DNA from: Bacteroidaceae bacterium
GTDB lineage: Bacteria > Bacteroidota > Bacteroidia > Bacteroidales > Bacteroidaceae
Reading direction: 5' to 3'
DNA length: 64,000 bases
Assembly: GCA_017470525.1 (NCBI GenBank)
Contig: JAFUYM010000036.1
Coordinates: 20,638 to 84,637 of the forward strand
Shown: piece after piece, positions 24,241 through 33,228 of the stretch
How the letters are laid out: each line of letters opens with the position of its first letter
How positions within the stretch are numbered: position 1 is the first letter of the stretch
Position numbers and translations under genes: made by a program
The notes under the pieces: model-generated
What the model was told of the DNA's origin: nothing
Databases searched by the model: none
Seen by the model: only the letters and a program-made list of their open reading frames with translations

Positions 24241-24625
24241 CAAGCATAACCATCAACTTAAAGTTAAACACCTAAAAAACTCTGAAACAAGAAACAGACA
24301 GTACACAGACATGATTAGGAAGCATGCGGCACGGGTGTCGCTCTTCCGTGGGAAAACGTAACATAATTATTAACCAAAAGAGATTGTGCGTATTCCCGTT
24401 CGTTCTTAAAAATATAACTTGGGCTTTCTGCTCTTGTTCTCTCAACTTCGAATACCGGCAAATATTCAACATGAGAGCAAGCGGTTCGGAAGGTTCACGT
24501 CCAGATGGGCGTGAACTGTTCTTGCTTGTTTATGTTGTAGGTCACTTGCCGGTAACCAAGAAGTTGAGAATAAGCACTGAATGGTGAACGCCTTTTCTTA
24601 TTCTCAAAACCACACATAGAAAAAC
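24241..24625 (+). promoter_or_regulatory. long structured 5' leader
   Basis: The leader can fold into a long stem of 24441-24461 with 24546-24568 (CTCAACTTC and ACCGGCAA pair with TTGCCGGT and GAAGTTGAG). Inside is the hairpin GTTCACG / CGTGAAC and a GAGCAAG / CTTGCTT pairing. A 16-codon ORF at 24311-24361 precedes it. I cannot match it to a named riboswitch. The gene it precedes is broken, so the leader may outlive its function here but be active at other loci. Confidence 0.5.
24311..24361 (+). CDS. possible 16-aa leader peptide
   Basis: ATG to TAA, reading MIRKHAARVSLFRGKT, inside the long leader of the BspA-like gene and before its main stem-loop. Position suggests a leader peptide, but there is no clear ribosome binding site and the ORF is short enough to be chance. 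Confidence 0.25.
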   Translation: MIRKHAARVSLFRGKT

Positions 24626-27600
24626 ATGAACAAACAATTACTCCGAATCTTGAAAGCATGGCTACTGATGGTCGTGCTGATGCCACTTGCAGCACATGCC
24701 TATGTAGAAGAAACATGGTCTCAAGGAACCATCTATTTAGATACTGAGGGTGGAAGACAAACCGTCTATGTGCCGTCTGGCGATGTTACCACATTTAATG
24801 AATATGATGGAACAGCATGGTCATGGAGCACCAACAATTCCTCTCTGCTGAATGTACAGAAATCTTATAAATTCAGCGAATGCTCCATCATGGCTCTCAA
24901 CACAAATTCGTGGGGCGATAATAACGTGGAATTGTACTTTCAGTATAGATTCCGCCAAGGCAGCATTACCTATCAATACAAGTTGGTATGGACGGTTAAA
25001 CTCTCTGGCATCACACTCAGTGAGACATCCGTCACACTCAAAGTGGACGACACCAAGCAACTCACCGCTACCGCTACTCCGACTTCGATAGGAAACAATG
25101 GATTCTCATGGTCATCATCTGACACCAGCGTAGCGACCGTAAGCAATACAGGTTTAGTCACGGCAGTGTCGGTTGGCATAGCAAAAATCACTTGCATGGC
25201 TAATGACGGAAGCGGGAAATCGGCAACTTGCTCTGTATTAGTCAGCGCAACAGGTACAGGTGGTGATAACACGACTGCACCTACAGAAAAGTGGTCTGAC
25301 TCTGGCAATTATTCCATCCGTTGGTATAAAAGTGGTGAGAATGAATTTACAATTTCCACTTGTGAGGAATTGGCAGGTTTGGCTTATCTTGTCAACAATG
25401 GATATTCAACCTTTTCTGTTAAAACCATCAAACTTGCAGCAGACCTCGATTTGGGCGGAAAGATTTGGGTACCTATAGGTTCATCTGATGATGCATCATT
25501 CAGAGGCTCGTTTGACGGACAGAATCATACTGTCGCTAATCTTTACATAAGCAACGCGAATGATAAACAGGAATACTTTGGATTTTTTGGTGTCATAAAA
25601 GAGGTTCAATTAAAAATATAAAACTTACAGGAAGCATGAATCTTGAAAATACAAGAGGGCGTGCTGGCTGTTTGGCTGGATATGTGTATAGCGGCACTAT
25701 TGAGAATTGTAAAATTGATATGCCAATTTCGCAGACAGGATGGAATACATGTGGGTATATAGGTGGGGTAATAGGTTCCATCGAAGAGAAGGGAAGTATA
25801 GAATACTGTATCCACAAAGGGAATATTGATTATACACAGTCGGGACCACAAGGCTCTAATCGTACTAATCCCTCTATAGGTGGAATTGCAGGTTCTTCCG
25901 GAGCAGACATTTCATTCTGTGAAAATTATTCTATCATTAATATATCCCTCCCTAAAAGAATATCCGAAGGCGGTACTATAGGTGGAGGTGGGGTTAACGT
26001 TGGTGGTATTGTTGGCTATGTGTACTACAAGAAGGGAACGTACAATTATTGTAAAAGTATCGCTAATTTTAATGTGACCGATGAGACGTTAGATGCCTTT
26101 TACAACTTTCCTCTCGAGTTTGGTTATCGTATTGGAGGCATTGTGGGGTCTACACAAGACAGTAAGTCTGTCGTCAATTGCTATAGTTCTGTTCTCGATT
26201 AAAGGTACAGACAACAGGGAAAGCAGACTTAAAAGAATTATATTATGGTGGCATAAGCAATAACAAAAACACTACTATTAAAGCCTCTTATTCAAACTCT
26301 GATGTTGCTATCAATACAAACTGTTTCAAAACTGAAGGCTATCATGGCTCCACAAACTTCACCTCGGCTCAGATGCAGACACAGGCTTTCCTTGATGAGT
26401 TGAACGTCTATTCCATCATAGAAACAGGTGAACCAGTCTGGACGCTGTGCGACGACGACCCATATCCCTGCATCGCTAAACTGCACGAAGAGGAAGAGAT
26501 TCCCGTCGTGATAGAGCCTGCATATTACTTGACAGGCAACATCAATGATTGGAATAATACTGACACGTCTTACAAACTGACCAACGACGGACAGTCACCA
26601 GAGGCAAATCCCATCTACACCTGCCGAATCCCTGCGAATGGCAATAACGACATAGAGTTTTTAATGACTCCCGAATCGGGCTTAGGTGGCGACTGGAGCA
26701 AATGCCTTTCTGCCACCAAAACGAATGAAGCGGGTCGCTTTGTCTATTATAATTATAATGAAGGACGCAATCTTGTTATCACGGCTGTTGACGGGGCTAT
26801 TTATTACGACTTGACCTTCAACATGCTGGAGCAGACTTGGAGTTACATTGCCGTGTTGGGACAACAATGGAAAGATGGCGACATCTTCACCGCCAAGACC
26901 ATCGAAGGAGTGGACATGATGTTTTATGTTTTCAGTGCCGAGGAGAAGACATGTATGGTGTATTATGATGGAAAATCTGAGACTCCTGCGATAGATACAT
27001 CTACAACAGGGACAGTCACCATCCCGAGTGAGGTCGAAGGTTTTACTGTCACCGATATTGGTTGGTCTGCATTTCAGGGCTGTCAGTTCGTGAAAAAATT
27101 TGTCATTCCTGAAAGTGTAGAATATATCGGCGGGGATGCTTTTTTCAATTGCAGTTGGTTATCTGCTATTTATATCCCTAAAAATGTATCATGGATTGGC
27201 AGAAACCTCTTCCCTGGCTGCTGGAGTCTTGAGAGAATTGAGGTGGATGCAGATAACCCCTATTACGAATCACCCAATGGATGTAATGTCATTATCGACA
27301 AAACACAAAAAGAAGTGGTAGCAGGCTGTAACACCTCTATAATTCCTAACGGTGTTAATTCGATTGGCATATGGGCATTATGGGGCTGCACGGGGATGAC
27401 ATCCATAACCCTTCCACCCAGTGTTACAACGATTGGAGATGGTGCATTTGGATATTGCCATTCTTTGGAATCCATTGTTATTCCATCAAGTGTCTCTACG
27501 ATTGATAGATATGCTTTTTGGGACTGTTATAGTTTGTCAAAAGTCGTGTCATACATCGCGGAACCTTTTGAAATCAGCGAGACTGTATTTCTCTACAATA

Positions 27601-27860
27601 ATTACTATGAAAGCGTCTTTTCTGATGCGACATTATATGTGCCAGCAGGGACAAAAGAGAAATATGAGGCGACTTCTGCATGGAATCAATTCAAGATTGT
27701 TGAAATGGAGGATGAAGTCTCCATCAAAGATGTACAGGTGGAGGGCAACCGTAGCATCCAGAAAGACTCTCTCTATTACGACTTGAGCGGCCGTGTCATT
27801 AAAGAACCCGTCAAAGGTCAGATGTACATACACAATGGACGAAAGTTCATCCAAAAGTAA
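24626..27860 (+). pseudogene. BspA-like surface protein gene broken by two one-base frameshifts
   Basis: Three frames together encode one protein of about 1078 residues. Part one (24626-25621) has a signal peptide, a BIG2 Ig-like domain (SVTLKVDDTKQLTATATP) and the first GLUG-type repeat. Part two (about 25600-26202) continues with GLUG repeats (GYIGGVIGS, VGGIVGYVYY). Part three (frame open from about 26199 to 27860) has a SusE/F-like domain (YYLTGNINDWN), leucine-rich BspA repeats (ITLPPSVTTIGDGAFGYC) and a C-terminal DLSGRVIKEPVKGQMYIHNGR typical of secreted Prevotella proteins. One added base near 25600 (restoring IKGGSIKNI) and one near 26200 (restoring LDLKVQTTGK) rejoin everything. Total length plus two is divisible by three, as expected. 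It would be an adhesin-like cell-surface protein. Confidence 0.85.
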
Positions 27861-27881
27861 AAAATAGAATTAGAAAAACAG

Positions 27882-27923
27882 AAGTTCCCAACTCGAAGTG
27901 TACGCACTCAGAGTTGGGAACTT
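27882..27923 (+). terminator. terminator of the BspA-like gene
   Basis: Stem AAGTTCCCAACTC / GAGTTGGGAACTT of 13 bp, with a second small stem AGTG / CACT inside the loop, then TTGTCTT. Confidence 0.7.
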
Positions 27924-28031
27924 TGTCTTAGTGCACCTCTATTCTATTTATGTTATCAAACATACCAAAAGGTTTCCTCGTTTGTAAACTTTGCCCAACC
28001 TTTGCAGCAGAAATAAAAACAATTATTGGCA

Positions 28032-28136
28032 ATGAAACTTCACACATTAGATGAAATGACTGACTGATACATCGGACCTGTTGGAACACCCAAACGCGAG
28101 GAGTTCGAGGCGAAACTGGCGGAAGGGTGGACAAGG
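28032..28136 (+). pseudogene. remnant of an XRE/HigA-type antitoxin gene
   Basis: The frame reads MKLHTLDEMTD, a TGA stop, then YIGPVGTPKREEFEAKLAEG. This matches the first 33 or so residues of Bacteroidales HigA-type antitoxins as I recall them (TLDxxTDKYIGxxGTPxRDxFE), with the stop in place of Lys. The helix-turn-helix part and any toxin gene are absent; the homology ends just before the hairpin at 28149. In the gap 27861-28205 nothing else is visible besides two hairpins. Confidence 0.6.
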
Positions 28137-28148
28137 ATTTATATACAT

Positions 28149-28180
28149 AAAGGGGGCGCACTTGAATGTGCGCCCCCTTT
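28149..28180. terminator. GC-rich terminator hairpin, probably for the mmd operon
   Basis: A 13-bp perfect stem AAAGGGGGCGCAC / GTGCGCCCCCTTT with loop TTGAAT, lying 25 bases beyond the stop of the decarboxylase beta subunit on the minus strand. No long T-run follows on that strand, but AT-rich sequence does. Confidence 0.65.
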
Positions 28181-28205
28181 ATGCATTTGCAAAATAATGT
28201 TCTGA

Positions 28206-29375
28206 TTACGAGAGGAAGCCGAGAAGGACACCTGCTGCTACGGCAGAACCAATCACACCCGCAACATTGGGACCCATGGCATGCATGAGGAGGTAGTTGT
28301 GGGGGTCTGCCTTGAGACCTTCGTTCTGAGAAATGCGGGCAGCCATTGGTACGGCTGACACACCAGCATTACCAATGAGCGGATTAATCTTCTGACCCTT
28401 AGGAAGGAAGATGTTCATGATGTGAACGAAGATAACACCGCTGGCTGTGGCAATAATGAATGCAAATGCACCAAGAGCGAAAATCTTAACTGTTGCAAGT
28501 GTCAAGAACTCTGAAGCCTGGGTGGAGCAACCTACGGTGAGACCGAGGAGCATCACCACGATGTCGTTCAAAGCACTACCCGCAGTCTTGGCAAGACGCG
28601 TGGTCTTGGTCGATTCCTTGAGGAGGTTACCAAAGAACAACATACCCAACAATGGGAGACCTGATGGCACGATAAAGGTTGTGATGAGCAGTCCGACAAT
28701 TGGGAAGAGCATCTTCTCTGTCTGGCTCACCTGACGTGCTGGCTTCATCTTGATTTTACGCTGTTCCTTTGTGGTGAGCAACTTCATGACACCTGGCTGA
28801 ATGACTGGCACAAGTGCCATATAGGAGTATGCACACACGGCGATGGCTCCCATAAGGTTTGGACTCAACTTGCTGGAGAGGAAGATGGCTGTAGGACCAT
28901 CGGCACCACCGATGATGGCAATACCTGCTGCCTGATTGGGTTCAAAGCCCATTGCAAGGGCAATCATGTAGGCACCGAAGATACCGAACTGTGCAGCAGC
29001 ACCAATCAGCATCAACTTTGGATTGGCGATGAGCGCACCGAAGTCGGTCATGGCGCCAATGCCGAGGAACACGAGAGGAGGATACCAACCGAGACGAACA
29101 CCTTGATAGAAGATGTTAAGCACGGAGTTGTCCTCGTAGAGACCAATTTCAAGACCTGCCGCCTTGAACGGAATATTTCCCAGAATGATACCGAGACCAA
29201 TCGGAATGAGGAGCAGGGGCTCGAAGTCCTTCTTGATGGCAAGCCAGATGAAGAAGGCACCAACAGCAATCATGATGATGTTAGCCCATTCTACATTGGC
29301 AAAGCCCGTGTAGGTGAGGAAATCGGCAAGTTTGCTCCCTATGAAATCCATTGTGGAAACACTTTCGAGTAACAT
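28206..29375 (-). CDS. sodium-pumping decarboxylase beta subunit
   Basis: This is the membrane subunit (OadB/GcdB/MmdB family) that decarboxylates carboxybiotin and exports Na+. It has nine or more hydrophobic helices and the conserved GGADGPTAIFLSSKLSPNLMG region split around residue 180, plus GNAGVSAVPMAARISQ and a C-terminal GPNVAGVIGSAVAAG. The frame is open to 29438, but those codons fall in an oligomer-repeat spacer; 29375 (MLLESVSTM) or 29351 (MDFIGSKL) are better starts. It is the last gene of the epimerase, carboxyltransferase, gamma, biotin carrier, beta operon, so methylmalonyl-CoA is the likely substrate. Confidence 0.92.
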   Translation of the reverse strand: MLLESVSTMDFIGSKLADFLTYTGFANVEWANIIMIAVGAFFIWLAIKKDFEPLLLIPIGLGIILGNIPFKAAGLEIGLYEDNSVLNIFYQGVRLGWYPPLVFLGIGAMTDFGALIANPKLMLIGAAAQFGIFGAYMIALAMGFEPNQAAGIAIIGGADGPTAIFLSSKLSPNLMGAIAVCAYSYMALVPVIQPGVMKLLTTKEQRKIKMKPARQVSQTEKMLFPIVGLLITTFIVPSGLPLLGMLFFGNLLKESTKTTRLAKTAGSALNDIVVMLLGLTVGCSTQASEFLTLATVKIFALGAFAFIIATASGVIFVHIMNIFLPKGQKINPLIGNAGVSAVPMAARISQNEGLKADPHNYLLMHAMGPNVAGVIGSAVAAGVLLGFLS

Positions 29376-29486
29376 AAGTTCTAATTGAAAATTTGTAATT
29401 GATAATTTATAATAGCCATCCGGCGTGTTGTGGTACAAGGCGGCAGCATATTATAACATTATACATTGTTAATTATATATTATGAT
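29376..29486. repeat. AT-rich oligomer hairpin spacer in the mmd operon
   Basis: Left arm repeats AATTGAAAATTTGTAATTGA; the right arm near the biotin carrier stop carries complementary ATTATAACATTATACATT. A GC-richer centre (CCATCCGGCG, AAGGCGGCAG) lies between. Imperfect, but the layout is that of the other spacers. Confidence 0.45.
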
Positions 29487-29915
29487 TTACCCGATAGTGA
29501 CGAGAATGGAACCTTCCATGACGGTGTCGCCCTTCTGTACCTTGACTTCCTTGATTTTGCCATCGCGGTCGGAGTCGATGTTGTTCTCCATCTTCATTGC
29601 CTCGAGAATGACGAGTGTTTCGCCCTTCTTGACTGCTTGACCCACGGTAACCTTGATGTCGTTGATGGTGCCTGGCAGCGGAGCGCGCACGGCAGAAACA
29701 CCTTCTGCCACAGCCTCCTGTGCTGCCTTGGGGGCTTCGATGGTCTTGACTGGAGCGGCAACAGCACGCACCACTGGTTTGGGCTGAGCAACTGGCTTTT
29801 CAAGTTCCACATCGAACTCGATGCCGTTCACTTCCACTTTGGCGATATTCTCTTCAATGCCGTTGATTTTCACATTGTAAGGAGCGCCTTTGATTTTATA
29901 ATTATATTCTTTCAT
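29487..29915 (-). CDS. biotin carboxyl carrier protein of the decarboxylase
   Basis: The 142-residue protein has a short N-terminal domain (MKEYNYKIKGAPYNVKING), a Pro/Ala/Val-rich flexible linker (about residues 40-65) and a C-terminal biotinyl domain with APLPGTINDIKV and the biotinylation site EAMKMEN. It shuttles the carboxyl group from the carboxyltransferase to the membrane beta subunit. It lies between the gamma and beta subunit genes, each separated by a repeat-containing spacer of about 110 bases. Confidence 0.95.
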   Translation of the reverse strand: MKEYNYKIKGAPYNVKINGIEENIAKVEVNGIEFDVELEKPVAQPKPVVRAVAAPVKTIEAPKAAQEAVAEGVSAVRAPLPGTINDIKVTVGQAVKKGETLVILEAMKMENNIDSDRDGKIKEVKVQKGDTVMEGSILVTIG

Positions 29916-30029
29916 TCTTTGTTAGGTTTTTGAGATTTTGAGGTTTTAAGGTTTTGAGGACCTCCGCCCTGAAAGCGAAGCGACCTTATGACCTTTACGA
30001 CCTAAATAACCTAAATTAATTTTTCAATT
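29916..30029. repeat. oligomer hairpin spacer with GGTTTTAAG / ACCTTTACG arms
   Basis: The left half is a tandem 8-mer of GGTTTTGAG and GGTTTTAAG; the right half is a tandem of GACCTTAT, GACCTTTA and AACCTAAA. The two can pair around a central CCGCCCTGAAAGCGAAGCG. Confidence 0.6.
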
Positions 30030-31007
30030 CTAATTTGCTTGATGATGCTGTGGAGTCACACGCAACTCGTGGCTCTTGTCAGCCCATGTGGTGTGAGTCT
30101 GCTGGATTGTAAGAATACCTGATTCGAGGTCGTGGGTACCACCAAAGTACTCGTGAAGAGCCAAACCGATAACGGCTGTGTAAGTCTCCATATCGATACC
30201 CTTGGTCTCTGTGGTTCCCTGCTTTGCCATTTCGACCACCTTGGATGCTTGCTCGTGGATGGCACGAATAGCACGAACACGAGCCAACTTGGCAGCACGG
30301 TTCATCGCCCAACCGAAGATGTGGAAGAAAACGAAAAGGAGGATGAGACAAGAGAACACGACTCCCATGCACATGAGGGTCATGGCAATACCGTATGGAT
30401 CTTTCTCCTTAAACTCCTTGATTTTGTCGTTGTGATAGGCAATGTTCGGAGCATTTGGAGTCACCTTATCTGCCTCAAGTACTTGCCATTCAGCATCTGC
30501 AATGCGAGCATAACTTGAACCAGCAGGAAGTGCCTCTACATGAACTGAGTCGAGCAAATCTACAGCATTTCCATCAAAGAGATAGATGGTGAAAGACTCG
30601 CCCACCGGAAGTTTGAAGTTGAGGTGAAGTGTACCACGATTGGTGTTGCCGTCGGCAAAAAACGTGATGCGCTGCTTGGCAGAAAGAGAGGTGCGTGGGT
30701 CGCCTGCCGGAATCTGCGACATGTGTGTCTCACGCTCTGGAGCGGACATGTTTTCGTCGAGAACAGCAGGGTCGATGGTGAGGAAACAGTTTCTGATGTC
30801 GTGGGTGGAATAAGAAATGTTCTCAATCTCAATCCACGAAGCAGACTGTCCGTATTCATCCACATAACTTGCCGTCTTACAAGCCGACGAATCACAGCAT
30901 GCAGGGGTATGCACATAGACCTCGTTCAGTTTGAAGTCGTGTGCGCCCTGTGCGTTCATCGTCAATGCGACAGCAAGGGATGAAAGGATTGATAATATCT
31001 TTTTCAT
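30030..31007 (-). CDS. decarboxylase gamma subunit (OadG) fused to a lamin-tail-like domain
   Basis: The 325-residue protein starts with a signal peptide (MKKILSILSSLAVALTMNAQ). Residues about 25-170 look like a lamin-tail (LTD) domain (FKLNEVYVHTP, SASWIEIENISY, LTIDPAVLD, GTLHLNFKLPVGESFTIYLFDG). Then comes one membrane helix (GIAMTLMCMGVVFSCLILLFVF) of the OadG type and a cytosolic tail. Plain OadG subunits are about 80-100 residues and lack the extra-cytoplasmic part. OadG stabilises the Na+-pump complex and binds the carboxyltransferase. It is six bases after mmdA in the operon. The LTD assignment is by pattern, not by search. Confidence 0.8.
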   Translation of the reverse strand: MKKILSILSSLAVALTMNAQGAHDFKLNEVYVHTPACCDSSACKTASYVDEYGQSASWIEIENISYSTHDIRNCFLTIDPAVLDENMSAPERETHMSQIPAGDPRTSLSAKQRITFFADGNTNRGTLHLNFKLPVGESFTIYLFDGNAVDLLDSVHVEALPAGSSYARIADAEWQVLEADKVTPNAPNIAYHNDKIKEFKEKDPYGIAMTLMCMGVVFSCLILLFVFFHIFGWAMNRAAKLARVRAIRAIHEQASKVVEMAKQGTTETKGIDMETYTAVIGLALHEYFGGTHDLESGILTIQQTHTTWADKSHELRVTPQHHQAN

Positions 31008-31013
31008 GCGTTT

Positions 31014-32579
31014 TTACAATGGAATGTTACCGTGCTTCTTAGCAGGATTTGTAAGTGACTTATTTGCAAGTTGTTCAAGTGCGCGAATCACACGGAAACG
31101 AGTGTTGCGTGGCTCAATCACATCATCGATATAGCCATATTTGGCTGCCTGATAAGGATTGGCGAAGAGTTTGGAGTATTCCTCTTCCTTCTCAGCGATG
31201 AATGCCTTTGCATCACCACCCTCTTCCTTGATTTGCTTTGCTTCGCGAGCATAGAGCACTGCGGCTGCACCGCTGGCACCCATCACGGCAATTTCAGCAG
31301 ATGGCCATGCATAGTTGATGTCGCCACGAAGTTGCTTACAAGACATCACGATGTGGGAACCACCGTAAGACTTACGAAGTGTGACGGTCACCTTTGGCAC
31401 GGTTGCCTCACCGTAGGCATAGAGCAACTTAGCACCATGAAGAATGACGGCGTTGTACTCCTGCCCTGTACCAGGAAGGAAGCCCGGCACATCGACGAAA
31501 CTGACGATTGGAATGTTGAAGGCATCGCAGAAACGAACGAAACGAGCACCCTTGCGAGAAGCGTTGCAATCGAGCACACCTGCGAATTTGCTTGGCTGAT
31601 TGGCAACGATACCTACGGAGCGACCGTTGAAACGTGCGAAACCTACAATGATATTTTGTGCATAACGAGGCTGCACTTCAAAGAATTCGCCATTATCAAC
31701 GGTGGCAGCAATCACCTTGTACATATCGTATGCCTGATTAGGATTGTCCGGAATAATCTCGTTGAGAGAATCCTCGAGACGGTCAATAGGGTCTGTACAC
31801 TCAACGATAGGGGTTTCCTCCTGATTGTTCTGAGGAATGTAACTGATGAGTTGCTGAATCATGGCCATAGCCTCTTCCTCGGTAGCAGCCGTGAAGTGGG
31901 TCACACCCGACTTTGTGGAGTGAACAGATGCACCACCAAGGCTCTCCTGGTCAACATCCTCGCCTGTCACTGTCTTCACAACGGCTGGACCTGTCAGGAA
32001 CATGAATGAAGTGTTCTCCATCATCAGCGTGAAGTCGGTCAAGGCTGGTGAATAAACGGCACCACCAGCACAAGGACCGAAGATGCCGGAAATCTGTGGA
32101 ATCACACCTGATGCCATGATGTTGCGCTGGAAAATTTCAGCATAGCCAGCCAAGGCGTTGATACCTTCCTGAATACGAGCACCACCTGAGTCATTGATAC
32201 CGATGACAGGAGCACCCACCTTCATAGCCATGTCCATAATCTTGCAGATTTTCTGACTCATGGTCTCAGAGAGAGAACCTGCATTGACGGTGAAATCCTG
32301 GGCAAAAATAAAGACGAGGCGTCCTCCGATTGTACCAGAACCAGTGACGACACCATCGCCTAAATATTGTTTCTTCTCCATACCGAAGTTGGTGCAACGG
32401 TGGAGTTTGAACATGTCATATTCTTCAAAACTGCCCTCATCGAGGAGCATGGCAATACGTTCACGTGCTGTGAACTTGCCTTTCGCATGCTGCTTGTCAA
32501 TGGCTTTCTCGCCACCACCAAGACGCGCTTTCTGACGGAGTTCTATCAACTCCTGTATTCTTTCTGTTTGCTTGCTCAT
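31014..32579 (-). CDS. mmdA: methylmalonyl-CoA decarboxylase alpha / acyl-CoA carboxyltransferase subunit
   Basis: This is the 521-residue carboxyltransferase (crotonase fold, two halves) that takes CO2 from methylmalonyl-CoA to biotin, or runs as propionyl-CoA carboxylase beta. Signs are [22 protein letters not shown] at the N-terminus, [31 protein letters not shown] and the C-terminal [17 protein letters not shown] and [16 protein letters not shown]. The presence of beta and gamma membrane subunits and an epimerase in the operon supports the Na+-pumping decarboxylase role over a carboxylase. Confidence 0.93.
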   Translation of the reverse strand: MSKQTERIQELIELRQKARLGGGEKAIDKQHAKGKFTARERIAMLLDEGSFEEYDMFKLHRCTNFGMEKKQYLGDGVVTGSGTIGGRLVFIFAQDFTVNAGSLSETMSQKICKIMDMAMKVGAPVIGINDSGGARIQEGINALAGYAEIFQRNIMASGVIPQISGIFGPCAGGAVYSPALTDFTLMMENTSFMFLTGPAVVKTVTGEDVDQESLGGASVHSTKSGVTHFTAATEEEAMAMIQQLISYIPQNNQEETPIVECTDPIDRLEDSLNEIIPDNPNQAYDMYKVIAATVDNGEFFEVQPRYAQNIIVGFARFNGRSVGIVANQPSKFAGVLDCNASRKGARFVRFCDAFNIPIVSFVDVPGFLPGTGQEYNAVILHGAKLLYAYGEATVPKVTVTLRKSYGGSHIVMSCKQLRGDINYAWPSAEIAVMGASGAAAVLYAREAKQIKEEGGDAKAFIAEKEEEYSKLFANPYQAAKYGYIDDVIEPRNTRFRVIRALEQLANKSLTNPAKKHGNIPL

Positions 32580-32659
32580 ATTACAAAATTTAAGAATTTA
32601 AGAATTGAAACGTTGAAGTTTTCCATACAACTACTTCAAGTTTTCAGTTCTTCAATTTT
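32580..32659. repeat. oligomer hairpin spacer between mce and mmdA
   Basis: AATTTAAG repeats on the left pair with CAATTTTTCAATTCTT on the right, with AACGTTGAAG facing ACTTCAAGTT inside. Confidence 0.5.
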
Positions 32660-33076
32660 TCAATTCTTTTTCTGTGGTTCACAAAGTTCTGTTAAAACGC
32701 CTGCGGTTGATTTTGGGTGGAGGAATGCAATAGACATTTGCTCTGCACCTGGACGTGGAGTCTTGTCAATCAGACGAATCTCCTTACCTTCAGCCTCAAC
32801 GAGTGCTTCTGCCACACCGTCTTCAACAGCAAATGCAACATGGTGAACGCCCTTGCCGCCTTTCTCAAGCCACTTGGCTACAGCAGACTCTGGTGACGTT
32901 GGCTCCAAAAGTTCCAACTTCACTTCACCGACTTTCAGGAAAGCAGTCTTTACTTTCTGGTCAGCAACTTCTTCAATGGCGTAGCACTTCAGGCCAAGCA
33001 CATTCTCAAAATAAGGGAGCACTGCGTCAATGCTCTCTACACCTATTCCAAGGTGGTCAATTCTTGAAATCTTCAT
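32660..33076 (-). CDS. mce: methylmalonyl-CoA epimerase
   Basis: A 138-residue two-module glyoxalase-fold protein that interconverts (R)- and (S)-methylmalonyl-CoA. Metal ligands are in RIDHLGIGV (His), GVHHVAFAV (His) and the Glu-containing ends (KLELLEPT, GVLTELCEP). It is the first gene of the decarboxylase operon and feeds the (S)-isomer to it, placing the whole operon in the succinate to propionate pathway. A -7 box stands at 33165-33172. Confidence 0.96.
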   Translation of the reverse strand: MKISRIDHLGIGVESIDAVLPYFENVLGLKCYAIEEVADQKVKTAFLKVGEVKLELLEPTSPESAVAKWLEKGGKGVHHVAFAVEDGVAEALVEAEGKEIRLIDKTPRPGAEQMSIAFLHPKSTAGVLTELCEPQKKN

Positions 33077-33164
33077 AATGAGTTGATTTGTTGGTTATAT
33101 TATGTGATTACTTTTGTAAGTTTTTCGAAAAGAAGGAGGCTCGGCAATGAGCCACAAAAGCATA

Positions 33165-33172
33165 CAAATTTA
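33165..33172 (-). promoter_or_regulatory. -7 box of the mce-mmd operon
   Basis: TAAATTTG on the minus strand, 88 bases before the mce ATG. The leader carries a small hairpin, GGCTC-GGCAAT-GAGCC (33139-33154). Confidence 0.6.
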
Positions 33173-33201
33173 CGGTTTTTTAATGGTACAATAAAAGTAA
33201 A

Positions 33202-33228
33202 AGTGGAAAAAAATCATTTTTCCACTTA
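33202..33228 (-). terminator. hairpin at the end of the ABC gene
   Basis: AAGTGGAAAAA pairs with TTTTTCCACTT with a five-base loop. It overlaps the stop codon of the ATPase gene at 33226. Confidence 0.5.

Noticed and set aside
24028-24243. 71-codon minus-strand ORF over the CGGTAATTTT hairpin element
   Set aside because: Composition reflects the decamer repeats and palindrome; no promoter or start context.
24324-24587. 87-codon ORF in the BspA leader
   Set aside because: It covers the paired leader stems, has no ribosome site, and ends just before the true signal-peptide start. RNA structure explains the region better.
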